NCBI GenBank assembly: GCA_963717985.1 | Contig: CAVQYC010000001.1 | Coordinates: 62,001-126,000, forward strand | DNA from: BOG-1155 sp963717985 | Lineage (GTDB): Bacteria > Desulfobacterota > Syntrophorhabdia > Syntrophorhabdales > WCHB1-27 | Length of the DNA stretch: 64,000 nt | Reading direction: 5' to 3' | Part shown: piece after piece, positions 8,892 through 18,001 of the stretch | Layout: every line of letters begins with the position of its first letter | Position numbering within the stretch: the first letter of the stretch is position 1 | The notes under the pieces: model-generated | Databases searched by the model: none | What the model was told of the DNA's origin: nothing | Seen by the model: only the letters and a program-made list of their open reading frames with translations | Translations under genes and position numbers: made by a program

Positions 8892-9598
8892 TGAAAGCGG
8901 GGATCATTGCCGCAGGAATTGGAGAACGTTTGGCAGCAGGGGGAGAGCACACGCCGAAACCCCTGGTGCCCATTGGCGGTGAGCCGATGATAGGGAGGCT
9001 GGTCCGCCTGATCGTGGAGGCAGGTGTTACTTCCCTCTGTTGTATCATCAACGAGCAGTCAGCCGCAACCGGGGAATACCTCCTCTCGCAGCCGTGGCCG
9101 CTTCCATTCCAGTTGATAAGGAAAACAACCGACAATTCCATGGAAAGTCTTTTTAGCTTGGCCCCCCTCCTTCAAGGGGAGCCCTTTGTCCTGTTTACCG
9201 TCGACGCGGTCTTCAGAGCCCTCACGCTCAGAAGGTTCCTGGCGGGCGCGGCAGCCCTTCCTTTTGCTGAAGGCGTGCTCGCCCTCACCCGCTTCTGCGA
9301 CGATGAGAAACCGCTGCGCGTGGAACGCGATCGCGGCCGCAGAATACGCCGGATCGGGGAGGATAGAGACATCGGCAACCAGGTGACCGCAGGTTTCTAC
9401 CGGTTCGAGCCATCTATCTTCGATTTCGCAGAACAGGCACGGGCGAGAGGGCTGTCGGCCCTTCGGCAGTTTCTCGGTTTTCTCCTTGAAAACGGTTATG
9501 GGTTATATGGGATCTCGGTGGCAAAGACAATTGATATAGACCGGCCCGAAGATGTTATTGAGGCCGAAAACTATCTTAAAGACCATGGGGATGGCTGA
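8891..9598 (+). CDS. Nucleotidyltransferase of the MobA-like/sugar- or inositol-phosphate type
   Basis: The 235-residue protein opens with a nucleotide-binding loop (AGIIAAGIGERLAAGGEHT) followed by KPLVPIGGEPMIGRLV, typical of NTP transferases that activate sugar-, choline- or inositol-phosphates. FTVDAVFRAL carries the likely metal-binding Asp, and the C-terminal DIDRPEDVIEAENYL matches the end of such enzymes. Beside a relic of inositol-1-phosphate synthase, a CTP:inositol-1-phosphate cytidylyltransferase role is attractive but unproven. No CDP-alcohol phosphotransferase domain is attached. It is coupled to the HAD gene upstream and abuts the ATP-grasp gene. Confidence 0.8.
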   Translation: MKAGIIAAGIGERLAAGGEHTPKPLVPIGGEPMIGRLVRLIVEAGVTSLCCIINEQSAATGEYLLSQPWPLPFQLIRKTTDNSMESLFSLAPLLQGEPFVLFTVDAVFRALTLRRFLAGAAALPFAEGVLALTRFCDDEKPLRVERDRGRRIRRIGEDRDIGNQVTAGFYRFEPSIFDFAEQARARGLSALRQFLGFLLENGYGLYGISVAKTIDIDRPEDVIEAENYLKDHGDG

Positions 9599-9599
9599 T

Positions 9600-10403
9600 A
9601 TGATGGTGCTCGGCATTTACCGGGAGAAAATATTTTCTCCCGGCAGGGTTGACGATGATGCCAGAATCCTGGAGATGACCGTGGCTGAGATGGCGTCCAG
9701 GGGCCACTCGGTGCGCACTCTTTCTGCAGAAACCCTTGACGGCCAACGCATAGAGGCTGATTGCGTCCTCTCCATGGCGAAATCAAAAAAGACCCTTGCC
9801 AGCCTGGAAGAGTGGCAGGAGGGCGGCATAAGGGTTATCAACGGCGTTCCTTCGGTGAGGAACTGCCTCCGCGCAACGTTGTTCAGGCTGCTTCCGGAGG
9901 CCGGCCTCCCGGTCCCGGAGGGCACGATTCTCCCCGTCGACAAAATGCCCGGCGTCTGCTCTTTTCGGGGCTCCACGCGATACTGGCTCAAACGCGGAGA
10001 CGTTCACTCCGTCAATCCCGGAGACGTGGTGAAAGTCTCGAACTATGAGGAGACCATGCATGCCCTCGACCATTTCAGCAGAAACGGGATAGAGCAGGTG
10101 CTCGTGCAGGAGCATGTGGACGGGGAGTCCGTGAAGTTCTACGCAATCGCTGCCTCCCGCTTTTTCAGGGCGTTCTGCTTTTCTCGAAACAGGGAAGAAA
10201 TCACAGACCGGATGGGGCGACTCAGGACGCTGGCCGACCATGCGGGATACGCGGCGGGGCTCGAGGTGTTCGGGGGCGATGCGATCGTCACACCGGATGG
10301 ACAGGTTTTCCTCATCGACCTGAATGATTGGCCAAGCTTCGCGTCATGCCGCGATAGTGCGGCGCGGCAGATCGCGGCATACGTCGCAGACAGCGTGGAG
10401 TGA
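9600..10403 (+). CDS. ATP-grasp family protein, function unassigned
   Basis: About 267 residues. Visible ATP-grasp features are STRYWLKRGDVHS in the middle, VLVQEHVDGESVKFYAI for the ATP-binding strand, and the metal-binding end VFLIDLNDWPSF. ATP-grasp enzymes join a carboxylate to an amine or thiol through an acyl-phosphate. Two adjacent ATGs (9600, 9603) just after the preceding stop are the likeliest starts; 9585 and a TTG at 9552 are also in frame. Its place among lipid genes suggests it modifies a lipid head group or its precursor, which is inference. Confidence 0.7.
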   Translation: MMVLGIYREKIFSPGRVDDDARILEMTVAEMASRGHSVRTLSAETLDGQRIEADCVLSMAKSKKTLASLEEWQEGGIRVINGVPSVRNCLRATLFRLLPEAGLPVPEGTILPVDKMPGVCSFRGSTRYWLKRGDVHSVNPGDVVKVSNYEETMHALDHFSRNGIEQVLVQEHVDGESVKFYAIAASRFFRAFCFSRNREEITDRMGRLRTLADHAGYAAGLEVFGGDAIVTPDGQVFLIDLNDWPSFASCRDSAARQIAAYVADSVE

Positions 10404-10412
10404 GGCCGGGTC

Positions 10413-11468
10413 GTGAGGAAATTTCACCTGCTCATGATTGCCTTCGGGGTGTTTCTTTTTGCCTTTCTTATCTATGCTGTCGGTCCCGCGTCGCTTTGGG
10501 TGAAGCTGGCGATGCTTGGATGGGGGCTTGTACCCCTCACGCTGCTTGAGGGCGTGACGGAGATCTTTCATACACAAGGCTGGCGCCACTGCCTTTCCGG
10601 CTCGCACCGGTCTCTCTCCTTTGCAAGGGTGTTCTCGATCCGCCTCGCCGGATCTTCGATCAATCACCTCACTCCCACTGCCGGCTTCGGCGGTGAAGTG
10701 ACAAAGGGTGTTCTCCTCGCATCCGACAGGATGGGTGCAGAAGCAGCCGCTGCGGTGATCATCGATAAGCTTTCCCAGGCATTGGCCCAGCTCTTCTTCG
10801 TGGTAGGGGGAACATGCGCCGTGCTGTGGAAGATCGCCTTGCCCCGCAGCCTCTGGGTTGCATTGGTTACGGGCACACTGCTCCTCCTGATAGGGGTCAC
10901 CGGCTTTTTTATTGTGCAAAAATACGGCAAGCTGGGCGCCGTCGTGCGGTGGGCCGTCTCCCACCGTCTTGGGGGTTCCGGACTAAAGAAAGCAGCCCTC
11001 CACATGACGCAGGTCGATCATACCCTCCAGCTATTTTACCGGGACCGTCCTGCCGATCTCCCCCTTTCCATTGCATGGCACATCATGGCATTGGTATGGA
11101 GCATCGTTCCCGCCTATTGCTTCCTGATATTCCTCACCGGCCGGGCATCCCTGCCGGTTGCGACGGCAATAGTCTGTCTGGGGACCTGGTTTAACCTGGT
11201 GACCTTTGCGCTTCCTGTGGATATCGGAGTTCAGGAGACGGCCCGGGTGATCGTATTCACCGTCCTTGGCTTCCATTCAGCCACAGGACTTACCTATGGC
11301 GTCACGCTCCGCTTCCAGCAGCTTTTCTGGGCGGGCGTAGGCCTGGCCGTGTACGGCGTGCTTGTCGCAAAAATGAAGGGAAGGAAGGCGTTCCCCGCGA
11401 ACAGGGGGACGGGTGACGACTGCCGGAAAGGGCCCGAAAACAGGGGGGCCGCATGGAAGCGCGTATAG
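10413..11468 (+). CDS. Lysylphosphatidylglycerol-synthase-TM/flippase-like integral membrane protein
   Basis: A 351-residue multi-span inner-membrane protein with about seven to eight hydrophobic segments. It has the family signature AGSSINHLTPTAGFGGEVTK and a later VDIGVQETARVIVF, as in the MprF-N/COG0392 group thought to move or flip lipids. It lacks the aminoacyl-transferase domain of true MprF. Start is GTG at 10413, ten bases after the ATP-grasp stop. Its end overlaps the TolC gene by 16 bases. It would sit between the cytoplasmic lipid enzymes and the envelope exporters encoded downstream. Confidence 0.8.
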   Translation: MRKFHLLMIAFGVFLFAFLIYAVGPASLWVKLAMLGWGLVPLTLLEGVTEIFHTQGWRHCLSGSHRSLSFARVFSIRLAGSSINHLTPTAGFGGEVTKGVLLASDRMGAEAAAAVIIDKLSQALAQLFFVVGGTCAVLWKIALPRSLWVALVTGTLLLLIGVTGFFIVQKYGKLGAVVRWAVSHRLGGSGLKKAALHMTQVDHTLQLFYRDRPADLPLSIAWHIMALVWSIVPAYCFLIFLTGRASLPVATAIVCLGTWFNLVTFALPVDIGVQETARVIVFTVLGFHSATGLTYGVTLRFQQLFWAGVGLAVYGVLVAKMKGRKAFPANRGTGDDCRKGPENRGAAWKRV

Positions 11469-12868
11469 AGAATTTTTTGGCCGGACTGGAGCGGACACGG
11501 GGGATGTCTGCCTGTGCCGCCATCGTCTGTACCGTGCTGATTTTTTCGCTGCATGGAGCGGCCTGCGGGCAGACGGGTGGAGAGAGAGTGGTACTCGACC
11601 TTTCGCAGGTAATCACGATGGCCATTAACGCAAGCCCTGAAATGGCGGAAAAACGGAGCGAGGCAGATGCGGCGAAAAGCGATCTTGCCCAGGCTAGGGC
11701 CGGCTATTATCCCCAGCTCGACGCCAACGCGATTGCAGGGCCGATAAACGATGCGCGCCGCCCTGAGGTCGCCTCCGGCGGCCGTATCATCGACCCGTCC
11801 TCCAGCCAGTGGAACATCGGCGCCTTCGGCCAGTCGAATTTTACCATGACCCAGCCCCTCTACACGTTTGGAAAGATATCCAGCCGGCGCGACGCCGCCG
11901 CCCATGGAGTCGTCGCGCGGGAGGTGCAACAGGTCCGGACGGGCAACGAGATTGCTCTCAGGGTGAAGGAGCTGTACTACGCGCTGGTCCTCTCCAGGGC
12001 GGCGATCGAAGCCGCTCGTGAAGCCGGCGGTTACTTTGATGAGGCGAGGACGCGCATGGAGCGTCTTTTGCGCCTCGGCTCTCCCAATGTAGTCGAAAGC
12101 GATATCTATCGGGTCGACGCCTACCGCGCGGATATTATCCGGGGGAAGGCGGAGGCGGAGAAGGGGGCAGCCATCTCTTACTTCGCCCTCAAGTCGCTGA
12201 TCGGCTTGCCGCTGGATAAAGATTTTGAGCCTGCGGAAAAAACCCTCGCTTTCAGGGAGGAGGACCTGGACCGGCCGGAAGCGTATATACGGAATGCCCT
12301 AGCCGGGCGTCCCGAGTTCAAGCAGCTCGAGCAGGCCCTTGCCGCTCAGAAATCGCTTGTCGAGGCGAGCCGCGCCGACAGGTACCCGTCATTCTTCGCG
12401 GCTTTGGTCGGCTCCTTTGCCGGGGCGCCGGGGAGAGAGACACTGCACAACCCCTATATCAACGACGATTTTAATCACGTGGGCGGTACGGTCCTGACCG
12501 GGGTAAACTGGCACTTCGATTTCGGCATAATGAAAGCCCGTGTCGAGAAAGAACGGGCGGAATATGAGCGCCTCACCCACACACAGGCTACGGCGCGGCT
12601 CAACATACCCATTCAGGTGGTAAAGTCATACCAGGATGCGAAACAATGGAAAGTGGCAACCGAGGCATATCAGAAGGCGGCATCCGCGTCCCGGAAATGG
12701 ATCGTTGCCTCTCTCACCAGTTTTGACATGGGCACCGGCACCGCCGACGACCTGCTGAGAGGTATTGAACGATACGGTCAGAACCACGGCCGCTATCTTG
12801 AAGCCCTCTTCAACTACAACATGTCGCTGGCCCAGCTTGACTATGCAATGGGGGTGCAGAGCTGGTGA
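11453..12868 (+). CDS. TolC-family outer-membrane efflux protein
   Basis: The 471-residue protein has an N-terminal signal sequence (hydrophobic SACAAIVCTVLIFSLHGAAC) followed by a repeated TolC/OEP fold: VVLDLSQVITMAINASPEMA at the start and long alanine-rich helices with SDLAQARAGYYPQLDA. TolC proteins form trimeric channels across the outer membrane and periplasm. The mature N-terminus near AACGQ contains a cysteine that could act as a lipoprotein site, as in some OEPs. It overlaps both neighbours and pairs with the RND protein that follows; no periplasmic adaptor gene is present between them. Confidence 0.9.
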   Translation: MEARIENFLAGLERTRGMSACAAIVCTVLIFSLHGAACGQTGGERVVLDLSQVITMAINASPEMAEKRSEADAAKSDLAQARAGYYPQLDANAIAGPINDARRPEVASGGRIIDPSSSQWNIGAFGQSNFTMTQPLYTFGKISSRRDAAAHGVVAREVQQVRTGNEIALRVKELYYALVLSRAAIEAAREAGGYFDEARTRMERLLRLGSPNVVESDIYRVDAYRADIIRGKAEAEKGAAISYFALKSLIGLPLDKDFEPAEKTLAFREEDLDRPEAYIRNALAGRPEFKQLEQALAAQKSLVEASRADRYPSFFAALVGSFAGAPGRETLHNPYINDDFNHVGGTVLTGVNWHFDFGIMKARVEKERAEYERLTHTQATARLNIPIQVVKSYQDAKQWKVATEAYQKAASASRKWIVASLTSFDMGTGTADDLLRGIERYGQNHGRYLEALFNYNMSLAQLDYAMGVQSW

Positions 12869-15648
12869 AGAGAGGCGGGCACCACCGCACGCGGCGATGG
12901 CTGCAGATGCTCGTGGCGTACCAGGTAGCACATCCTCTGGCGGTGCTCGCCTTTTGGGTTGTCCTCGCCGTGGTTTCCGTAGTCTTCACCGTCCGGCATC
13001 TCGGGTTTCAGGCGAGCCAGGAGTCTCTCATCTCACCTAATAATCGGCTGATGCAGCTTCTTGAGAAGACCGACCGGTTTTCCGAGCTCGAAGCCTTCGT
13101 TATCGCCATCGAGAACCGCGATACCCGCAGGTCCCTCGAATTCGCCCGACAGCTCGCGTCAAGGTTGGAGGCGGACCACAAGCATTACGCCCAGGTCTTT
13201 TACCGAGTCGACCCTGCCAGCCTGCGGCCCTGGGCACTCCTCTACCTGGGGGAGAAAGACCTCACGAGCTTGCGCGACAATCTCAGCGAGAATGCTTCTC
13301 TTATCCGGGACATCGCCCGTATCCCCGGCCTCCCGACCTTCTTTGAGGCAATCAACGACCAGATGGCCTCGCACATGGTGGGAGAGCTTTTCACGGGCTT
13401 TCTCGACGCGGACGAAAAAGCGGTAAAAGCAAGCCCCATGGACCTCAGCTTCCTGATAGGAATCCTGCGCCAGATGAAACAGGGGATAGAAGGCTCTTCG
13501 GCCTTTACCTCCCCCTGGCGCTCCTTGTTCAATGTGGCGAACGAGACCGAACAGGGCTATTTCTGGACTGAGGGCAAGAAATACCTTCTCATCTTCATAG
13601 AACCGGCGAAGAAGAACGAAGGCCAGGCGTTGACGGCGCTCAGGGAGACCATAGCGTCGCTCAAGAAAGACTTTCCCGATGTCAGTGCAGGTGCAACCGG
13701 CCAAAAAGCCCTGGACGAAGACGAAAAAGGGCTCGCCTTCAGGGACATAGGCCTCGCAACATCCCTTTCCCTTATCGGGCTCGCTGCGCTGCTTATCATT
13801 TTCTGGCGCGGGATCAAGCGAGCGCTCCTCACGGTGGCCGTCCTCGTAATAGCCCTCTGCCTGACCTTCGGTCTTACCACGCTCTTCATCGGCCATCTCA
13901 ATCTGCTCTCGGTGACATTTGCGCCCATGCTCCTCGGTCTGGGGATCGACTATGCCATACACTGGTTTGCGCGCTACGGCGAGGTGCGGCGTTCCTCCGC
14001 ATCGACAAGAGAGGCCCTCGCCGCAACCATGGACAAGGTGGGTCCGGCGATCCTTCTCGCGGGCCTGTGCGCCTCACTTTCCTTTTTTCCGCTTGTCCTC
14101 ACAGGGTTCAAAGGACTGTCAGAGCTTGGCCTTATCTGCGCCATGGGCCTTGCCGTCACAACAGCGGCTACCCTCTGTCTCCTGCCGGCGCTTATCGTGC
14201 TGCCGGCCCGGTTCCGTATAGGGCGGATAAGAGGCGCCGCGGCCGACGAGACAAAGCCTCTCGTGAAGACCACCAGGCATCGCGCGTTTTTTCTCATGAG
14301 TTTTGCTGTCTGCGCCTCGGGTCTCTCCCTCTGGGGGGCGCTCAAGGTGCGGTTCGACCTGAACATGCTGCACCTCCAGTCGAAGAGCGCCGAGTCGGTA
14401 ATCTGGGAAAACAAGCTGATAGAAGGCTCCAGGCATGCGAGTATCTACGGCGCCCTCTTTGCCCGCTCGTTCCGGGAGATCGATGAGAAGACTCGCGCTC
14501 TCGAGCGGCTCCCCACCGTATCGGAGGTAAGCAGCATCAGGGACGTGCTCCCGAAGGATCAGGAACACAAGCTACTCCTTCTTAAGGAGATGAAGCCGAT
14601 CCTCGGGGGGATCAGGTCTATCCCGGCCCCATCCGGCCCTATCGACATCGACCGGTTGAATAACCTGTTTTCACGGATCCGCTTCAAGATGATCGACTCC
14701 ACCTCCCCTGAATTGGGTGCGCCGAAGGGTCTCCAGGCGCAGATGCGAGAGGTGAGGGGGCTTATCGATGCCATCAGGACGGATTTTGACTCCATCGAAA
14801 GGCCGAAGCTGCTCGGTCGCCTTACGCGGTTCGAGACCCGGATGTTCATAGATCTGAACGATAAGCTCTCCCTTCTTTATGAGAACATGGAGACGAAGCC
14901 CCTCATAATCCAAGACCTGCCTAAAGCCCTGCGCGATCGGTTTGTCGGTCCCGACAACCTCTACCTGCTCCGCATCTTCCCCGCGGGCAACGTATGGGAC
15001 CCGCAGTTTCTCGCGAAGTTTGTCCGGGACCTCAGGTCAGCCGACCCCGACGTCACGGGCGACCCCGTGACCCTGTACGTATTTACGAAGGCCTTCCGCG
15101 ACGCGGTGGTCAAGGCGGCCCTCTATGCCGTAGCCTTCATCGTCATCTTTCTCGCCGTCACGCTGCGCAGTCCGGTCTCTGTCCTCGCTGCCCTCGCGCC
15201 GCTTGTCATGGGGACCCTCTGGACCCTCGGCCTGATGCACGTCTTCGGAATCGACCTGAACCTCGCCAATACGATTTTCATGCCCCTCGTGGTGGGAGCG
15301 GGCGTCGAGTACGGTATCATTGTTGTCCAGAGGTGGAGGCAGAGCAGCCACCAGGCAGCCTTCAGCCTTCCCGTAAGCACCGGTATGGGTGTGGTCCTCG
15401 CCGGGCTCTCGACAACGGTCGGCTTCTGCAGCCTGATGATATCCGGGCACCAGGGCATACATTCACTCGGCCTACTCACGACTATCGGGAGTCTCTGCGT
15501 CCTCGGGGCGGCAGTGCTCTTTCTACCTGCCTTCCTGTATGCGGCGGCGAGCATGCGGGCCGGGAAGGGAAACAGCCCGGTTAAAGGCCAAGAAGACCAT
15601 GAAGCCCACAAGCCGTCGCAAATGAATGGAGATAAGGGGGAACCATGA
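12865..15648 (+). CDS. RND-superfamily (MMPL/HpnN-like) lipid transporter
   Basis: The 927-residue inner-membrane protein has two repeats of one transmembrane helix, a large periplasmic loop and five clustered helices. Diagnostic stretches are LLGLGIDYAIHWFARYGEVR in the first half and VVGAGVEYGIIVVQRWRQ in the second, the proton-relay helix regions. The N-terminal loop with QESLISPNNRLMQLLEKTDR resembles the hopanoid-associated HpnN group, which moves lipids to the outer membrane. Start is GTG at 12865, overlapping the TolC stop (GTGA). It probably works with the MlaC-like carrier immediately downstream. Whether the cargo is a hopanoid cannot be told; no hopanoid synthesis genes are in the window. 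Confidence 0.88.
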   Translation: MKRGGHHRTRRWLQMLVAYQVAHPLAVLAFWVVLAVVSVVFTVRHLGFQASQESLISPNNRLMQLLEKTDRFSELEAFVIAIENRDTRRSLEFARQLASRLEADHKHYAQVFYRVDPASLRPWALLYLGEKDLTSLRDNLSENASLIRDIARIPGLPTFFEAINDQMASHMVGELFTGFLDADEKAVKASPMDLSFLIGILRQMKQGIEGSSAFTSPWRSLFNVANETEQGYFWTEGKKYLLIFIEPAKKNEGQALTALRETIASLKKDFPDVSAGATGQKALDEDEKGLAFRDIGLATSLSLIGLAALLIIFWRGIKRALLTVAVLVIALCLTFGLTTLFIGHLNLLSVTFAPMLLGLGIDYAIHWFARYGEVRRSSASTREALAATMDKVGPAILLAGLCASLSFFPLVLTGFKGLSELGLICAMGLAVTTAATLCLLPALIVLPARFRIGRIRGAAADETKPLVKTTRHRAFFLMSFAVCASGLSLWGALKVRFDLNMLHLQSKSAESVIWENKLIEGSRHASIYGALFARSFREIDEKTRALERLPTVSEVSSIRDVLPKDQEHKLLLLKEMKPILGGIRSIPAPSGPIDIDRLNNLFSRIRFKMIDSTSPELGAPKGLQAQMREVRGLIDAIRTDFDSIERPKLLGRLTRFETRMFIDLNDKLSLLYENMETKPLIIQDLPKALRDRFVGPDNLYLLRIFPAGNVWDPQFLAKFVRDLRSADPDVTGDPVTLYVFTKAFRDAVVKAALYAVAFIVIFLAVTLRSPVSVLAALAPLVMGTLWTLGLMHVFGIDLNLANTIFMPLVVGAGVEYGIIVVQRWRQSSHQAAFSLPVSTGMGVVLAGLSTTVGFCSLMISGHQGIHSLGLLTTIGSLCVLGAAVLFLPAFLYAAASMRAGKGNSPVKGQEDHEAHKPSQMNGDKGEP

Positions 15649-16256
15649 AACGAAGAATAGCCTTGCTGCTTGGTCTGGCGTGCCTCTGGGCGGTCCTTCT
15701 TCAGACCGCGGCGATGGCGGGAGCACCTACGGAGACGGTGCGGGGAATGCTCGACGCAGTAATGGCCGTTCAGTCTGACCCGGGCCTGCAGGGGCAGGAA
15801 TCGCGCGCCGCGCGGAGGGTTGAGATTAAGAAGGTGATCCTCGGAAATTTCACGTTCGATGAGATGGCGCGGGGGGCCCTTGGTCAGTATTGGAACACCC
15901 TTGACAGAGGGAAGCGGTCGGAATTCAGGTCGATTTTTCAGGACCTCTTTCTCGATTCGTACTCAAGGCTGGTACTCGATTTTCTGAGGAAAGAGAAGAT
16001 TGTGTACGTGGGAGAGGACAGCGGGCAGGGCCGGACTGCGGTGAAAACCCTCATACAGCGGACCAACGAAGAGATACCGGTCGATTACTATCTCATGCAG
16101 ATAGGAGGGGGATTAAAGGTCAGGGACGTGTCGATAGACGGCGTGAGCATCGTGGGAAACTACCGGAATAGTTTTTCCCGCATCATAAAACAGGAATCCT
16201 ACGAAAGCCTCCTTAAGAAGATGAAGCTCCAGCAGCAGGCCCTGGAGAAAAGCTGA
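15645..16256 (+). CDS. MlaC/Ttg2D (HpnM-like) periplasmic lipid-binding protein
   Basis: A 203-residue exported protein with a signal peptide (KRRIALLLGLACLWAVLLQ ending near AMA) and the MlaC fold: RRVEIKKVILGNFTFDEMAR, ALGQYWNTLDRGKRSEF, FQDLFLDSYSRLV and YYLMQIGGGLKVRDVSIDGV followed by the conserved YRNSFSRIIK. These proteins bind a phospholipid and carry it through the periplasm. It is coupled by ATGA to the RND gene, as HpnM is to HpnN. It is the last gene of the 8-16 kb cluster. Confidence 0.92.
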   Translation: MKRRIALLLGLACLWAVLLQTAAMAGAPTETVRGMLDAVMAVQSDPGLQGQESRAARRVEIKKVILGNFTFDEMARGALGQYWNTLDRGKRSEFRSIFQDLFLDSYSRLVLDFLRKEKIVYVGEDSGQGRTAVKTLIQRTNEEIPVDYYLMQIGGGLKVRDVSIDGVSIVGNYRNSFSRIIKQESYESLLKKMKLQQQALEKS

Positions 16257-16409
16257 CCCAAACCCGACCGGCTGATGAGCTAAGATGGAGTTGCCCCATG
16301 TCCTTTTGCCGTCGGCCTAAAGAGGGCAGCCCACCGCCTCGACCTGAAGGGGAAAACAAGAAAAGCGGGCAAACACCGCTCCTTTTCGCCGCGTGTTGGT
16401 CAGGTGAAG

Positions 16410-16703
16410 TTACTTTACCCGTTCCTTGACGGCGGGTTTTTTAACCCGGCCTGCGACGGACGGCGGCGCGTTTTTCGGCGCGGCCTCTTTCTGCTTGGCG
16501 CTCCGGGTTTTTTCGGTTGTTTTCTTTTGTGGTGTTGAGACCGGTGTCGCCTTCCTAGTCTCCGCCTTTTTCTCGTCTGCCGCGTGTCTGGCTCTTACAA
16601 TTTCCTCTGCCTCAGACCAATGCTCCTTGTCTTTCCCGTCCCGCCTTCCATCCCTTTCAAAAAGCTCGTACGCGACTTTTGCTATTTCCTCATTTAGATC
16701 CAT
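16410..16703 (-). CDS. DUF2934-domain protein with basic Ala/Lys/Pro-rich tail
   Basis: About 97 residues. The N-terminal DUF2934 motif, EEIAKVAYELFERDG followed by HWSEAEEIVRAR, is a short helical module of unknown function. The tail from about residue 45 is low-complexity and rich in Lys, Ala, Thr and Pro, which could bind nucleic acid or cell wall. I chose ATG 16703 because a GGGGGAG Shine-Dalgarno lies just before it and the domain starts there; an in-frame ATG 150 bases upstream adds unrelated sequence. It converges with the mlaC-like gene. Confidence 0.8.
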   Translation of the reverse strand: MDLNEEIAKVAYELFERDGRRDGKDKEHWSEAEEIVRARHAADEKKAETRKATPVSTPQKKTTEKTRSAKQKEAAPKNAPPSVAGRVKKPAVKERVK

Positions 16704-16916
16704 ATCTCCCCCTGGAACGTTTTTTCGATCAGAGATACCTTCTGAGGCATCTTTTTCCCTGATGCCGACTCTACAATTTAACCATTCTTTTTGGATTTGT
16801 CCAATTATCTCAAGGACTGCCCGCGCCTGCACCAGAGGCTTTTGCAAAAACACGTGCCGTCAGAGCGCTTGACCGGGGGGATGGGAGATGGCGGTTTCTG
16901 CTTAACAAGAGGTCGT

Positions 16917-16936
16917 ATAAGTCCTACAGGACTTAT
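16917..16936. repeat. Perfect short palindrome upstream of the dehydrogenase gene
   Basis: ATAAGTCCT and AGGACTTAT form nine-base arms around a two-base centre. It lies 60 bases before the dehydrogenase ATG and has no T-run, so it looks like an operator or a small extragenic palindrome rather than a terminator. A related half (AATAAGTCCTAT) occurs at about 49090. Confidence 0.6.
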
Positions 16937-16995
16937 AGAGACCCATGCTTTTTTGTTGCGCCTAGAAAAGACGGTATGGTAACGTAGGATCTACG

Positions 16996-17967
16996 ATGAA
17001 AGCCCTTTTCTTTGACGGCTCGCTCCGATTCGAGTCTCATGCCCGCCAGCCCGAGCCAGGCGAACACGAGGCTCTTATCCGGGTGCTTATGGCCGGTATC
17101 TGCGGCACCGATGTGGAGATCCTGAAAGGATATAAAAGTTTCAGGGGTATTCCCGGCCATGAGTTTGTCGGCATGGTGGAACGGGTAAATGGTCCATATT
17201 CCGGCCTTGTCGGCAAAAGGGTGGTGGGCGAGATTAACTGTGGATGCGGCACGTGTGATTACTGCGCGAAGGGTATGGAAAAACATTGCGTGCGCAGATC
17301 GGCCCTTGGCATATCGGACAGGGACGGGGTTTTCGCCGAATATGTCACACTGCCTGTGCGGAACCTGTGGGAGGTCCCGGCCCATGCGGCGGACATCGAC
17401 ATGGTCTTCGCAGAGCCCGCGGCGGCGGCCTTCGAAGTGCTGGAGCAGGTACACGTGAAGCCGACCGACAAAGTCCTCGTCCTCGGCGACGGGAAGCTCG
17501 GCCTGCTCATTGCCCTTGTTCTCGATCACTGCGGTGTGGACGTCATCGTGAGCGGCAGGCATGAGGAAAAGCTGGCCATAGCGGCCCGGCAGAACGTGAG
17601 AACCAGGAGGGCGGAGGACCTTCGGGAGAGCCGGGCGTATGAAATCGTCATCGAGGCGACAGGCGCCCCGAAGGGGCTTGAAACGGCGCTTGAGCAGGTA
17701 TTGCCGCGGGGCACAATCGTTCTGAAGAGCACTGTTGCCGACTGGGGAAAGGTGAACCTGTCGAGGGCGGTAGTCGACGAGGTCACGCTCGTGGGCTCAC
17801 GGTGCGGCCCCTTCGCCCCGGCCGTTGCGGCCCTGGCCTCAGCGCGGCTGAACGTGCGGCCCCTCGTATCGGCAGTCTACCCATTCGATGACGCCCTTTC
17901 GGCCTTTGAGAGGGCGAGGCAGAAGGGGGTACTTAAAGTCCTCCTCGATTTCAGCACACATCGGTGA
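16996..17967 (+). CDS. Zinc-dependent medium-chain alcohol/polyol dehydrogenase
   Basis: The 323-residue MDR-superfamily enzyme has a GroES-like half with catalytic zinc ligands in GICGTDVEI (Cys) and GHEFVG (His-Glu), and a structural zinc site with cysteines in CGCGTCDYC and the Cys of MEKHC. The Rossmann half starts near VLVLGDGKLGLLIALVL. It would oxidise an alcohol or sugar alcohol with NAD(P). The substrate is not readable; the compact size is like glucose- and polyol-dehydrogenase-related members. It stands alone between a DUF2934 gene and the convergent glgC operon. Confidence 0.85.
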   Translation: MKALFFDGSLRFESHARQPEPGEHEALIRVLMAGICGTDVEILKGYKSFRGIPGHEFVGMVERVNGPYSGLVGKRVVGEINCGCGTCDYCAKGMEKHCVRRSALGISDRDGVFAEYVTLPVRNLWEVPAHAADIDMVFAEPAAAAFEVLEQVHVKPTDKVLVLGDGKLGLLIALVLDHCGVDVIVSGRHEEKLAIAARQNVRTRRAEDLRESRAYEIVIEATGAPKGLETALEQVLPRGTIVLKSTVADWGKVNLSRAVVDEVTLVGSRCGPFAPAVAALASARLNVRPLVSAVYPFDDALSAFERARQKGVLKVLLDFSTHR

Positions 17968-18001
17968 TAGGCGAGCGCGTCGTGGCTTTCTACGGTACTG
18001 C

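Noticed and set aside
16361..16386. Possible terminator between mlaC-like and DUF2934 genes
   Set aside because: AGCGG/CCGCT is only a five-base stem with mismatched flanks and a short T-run.
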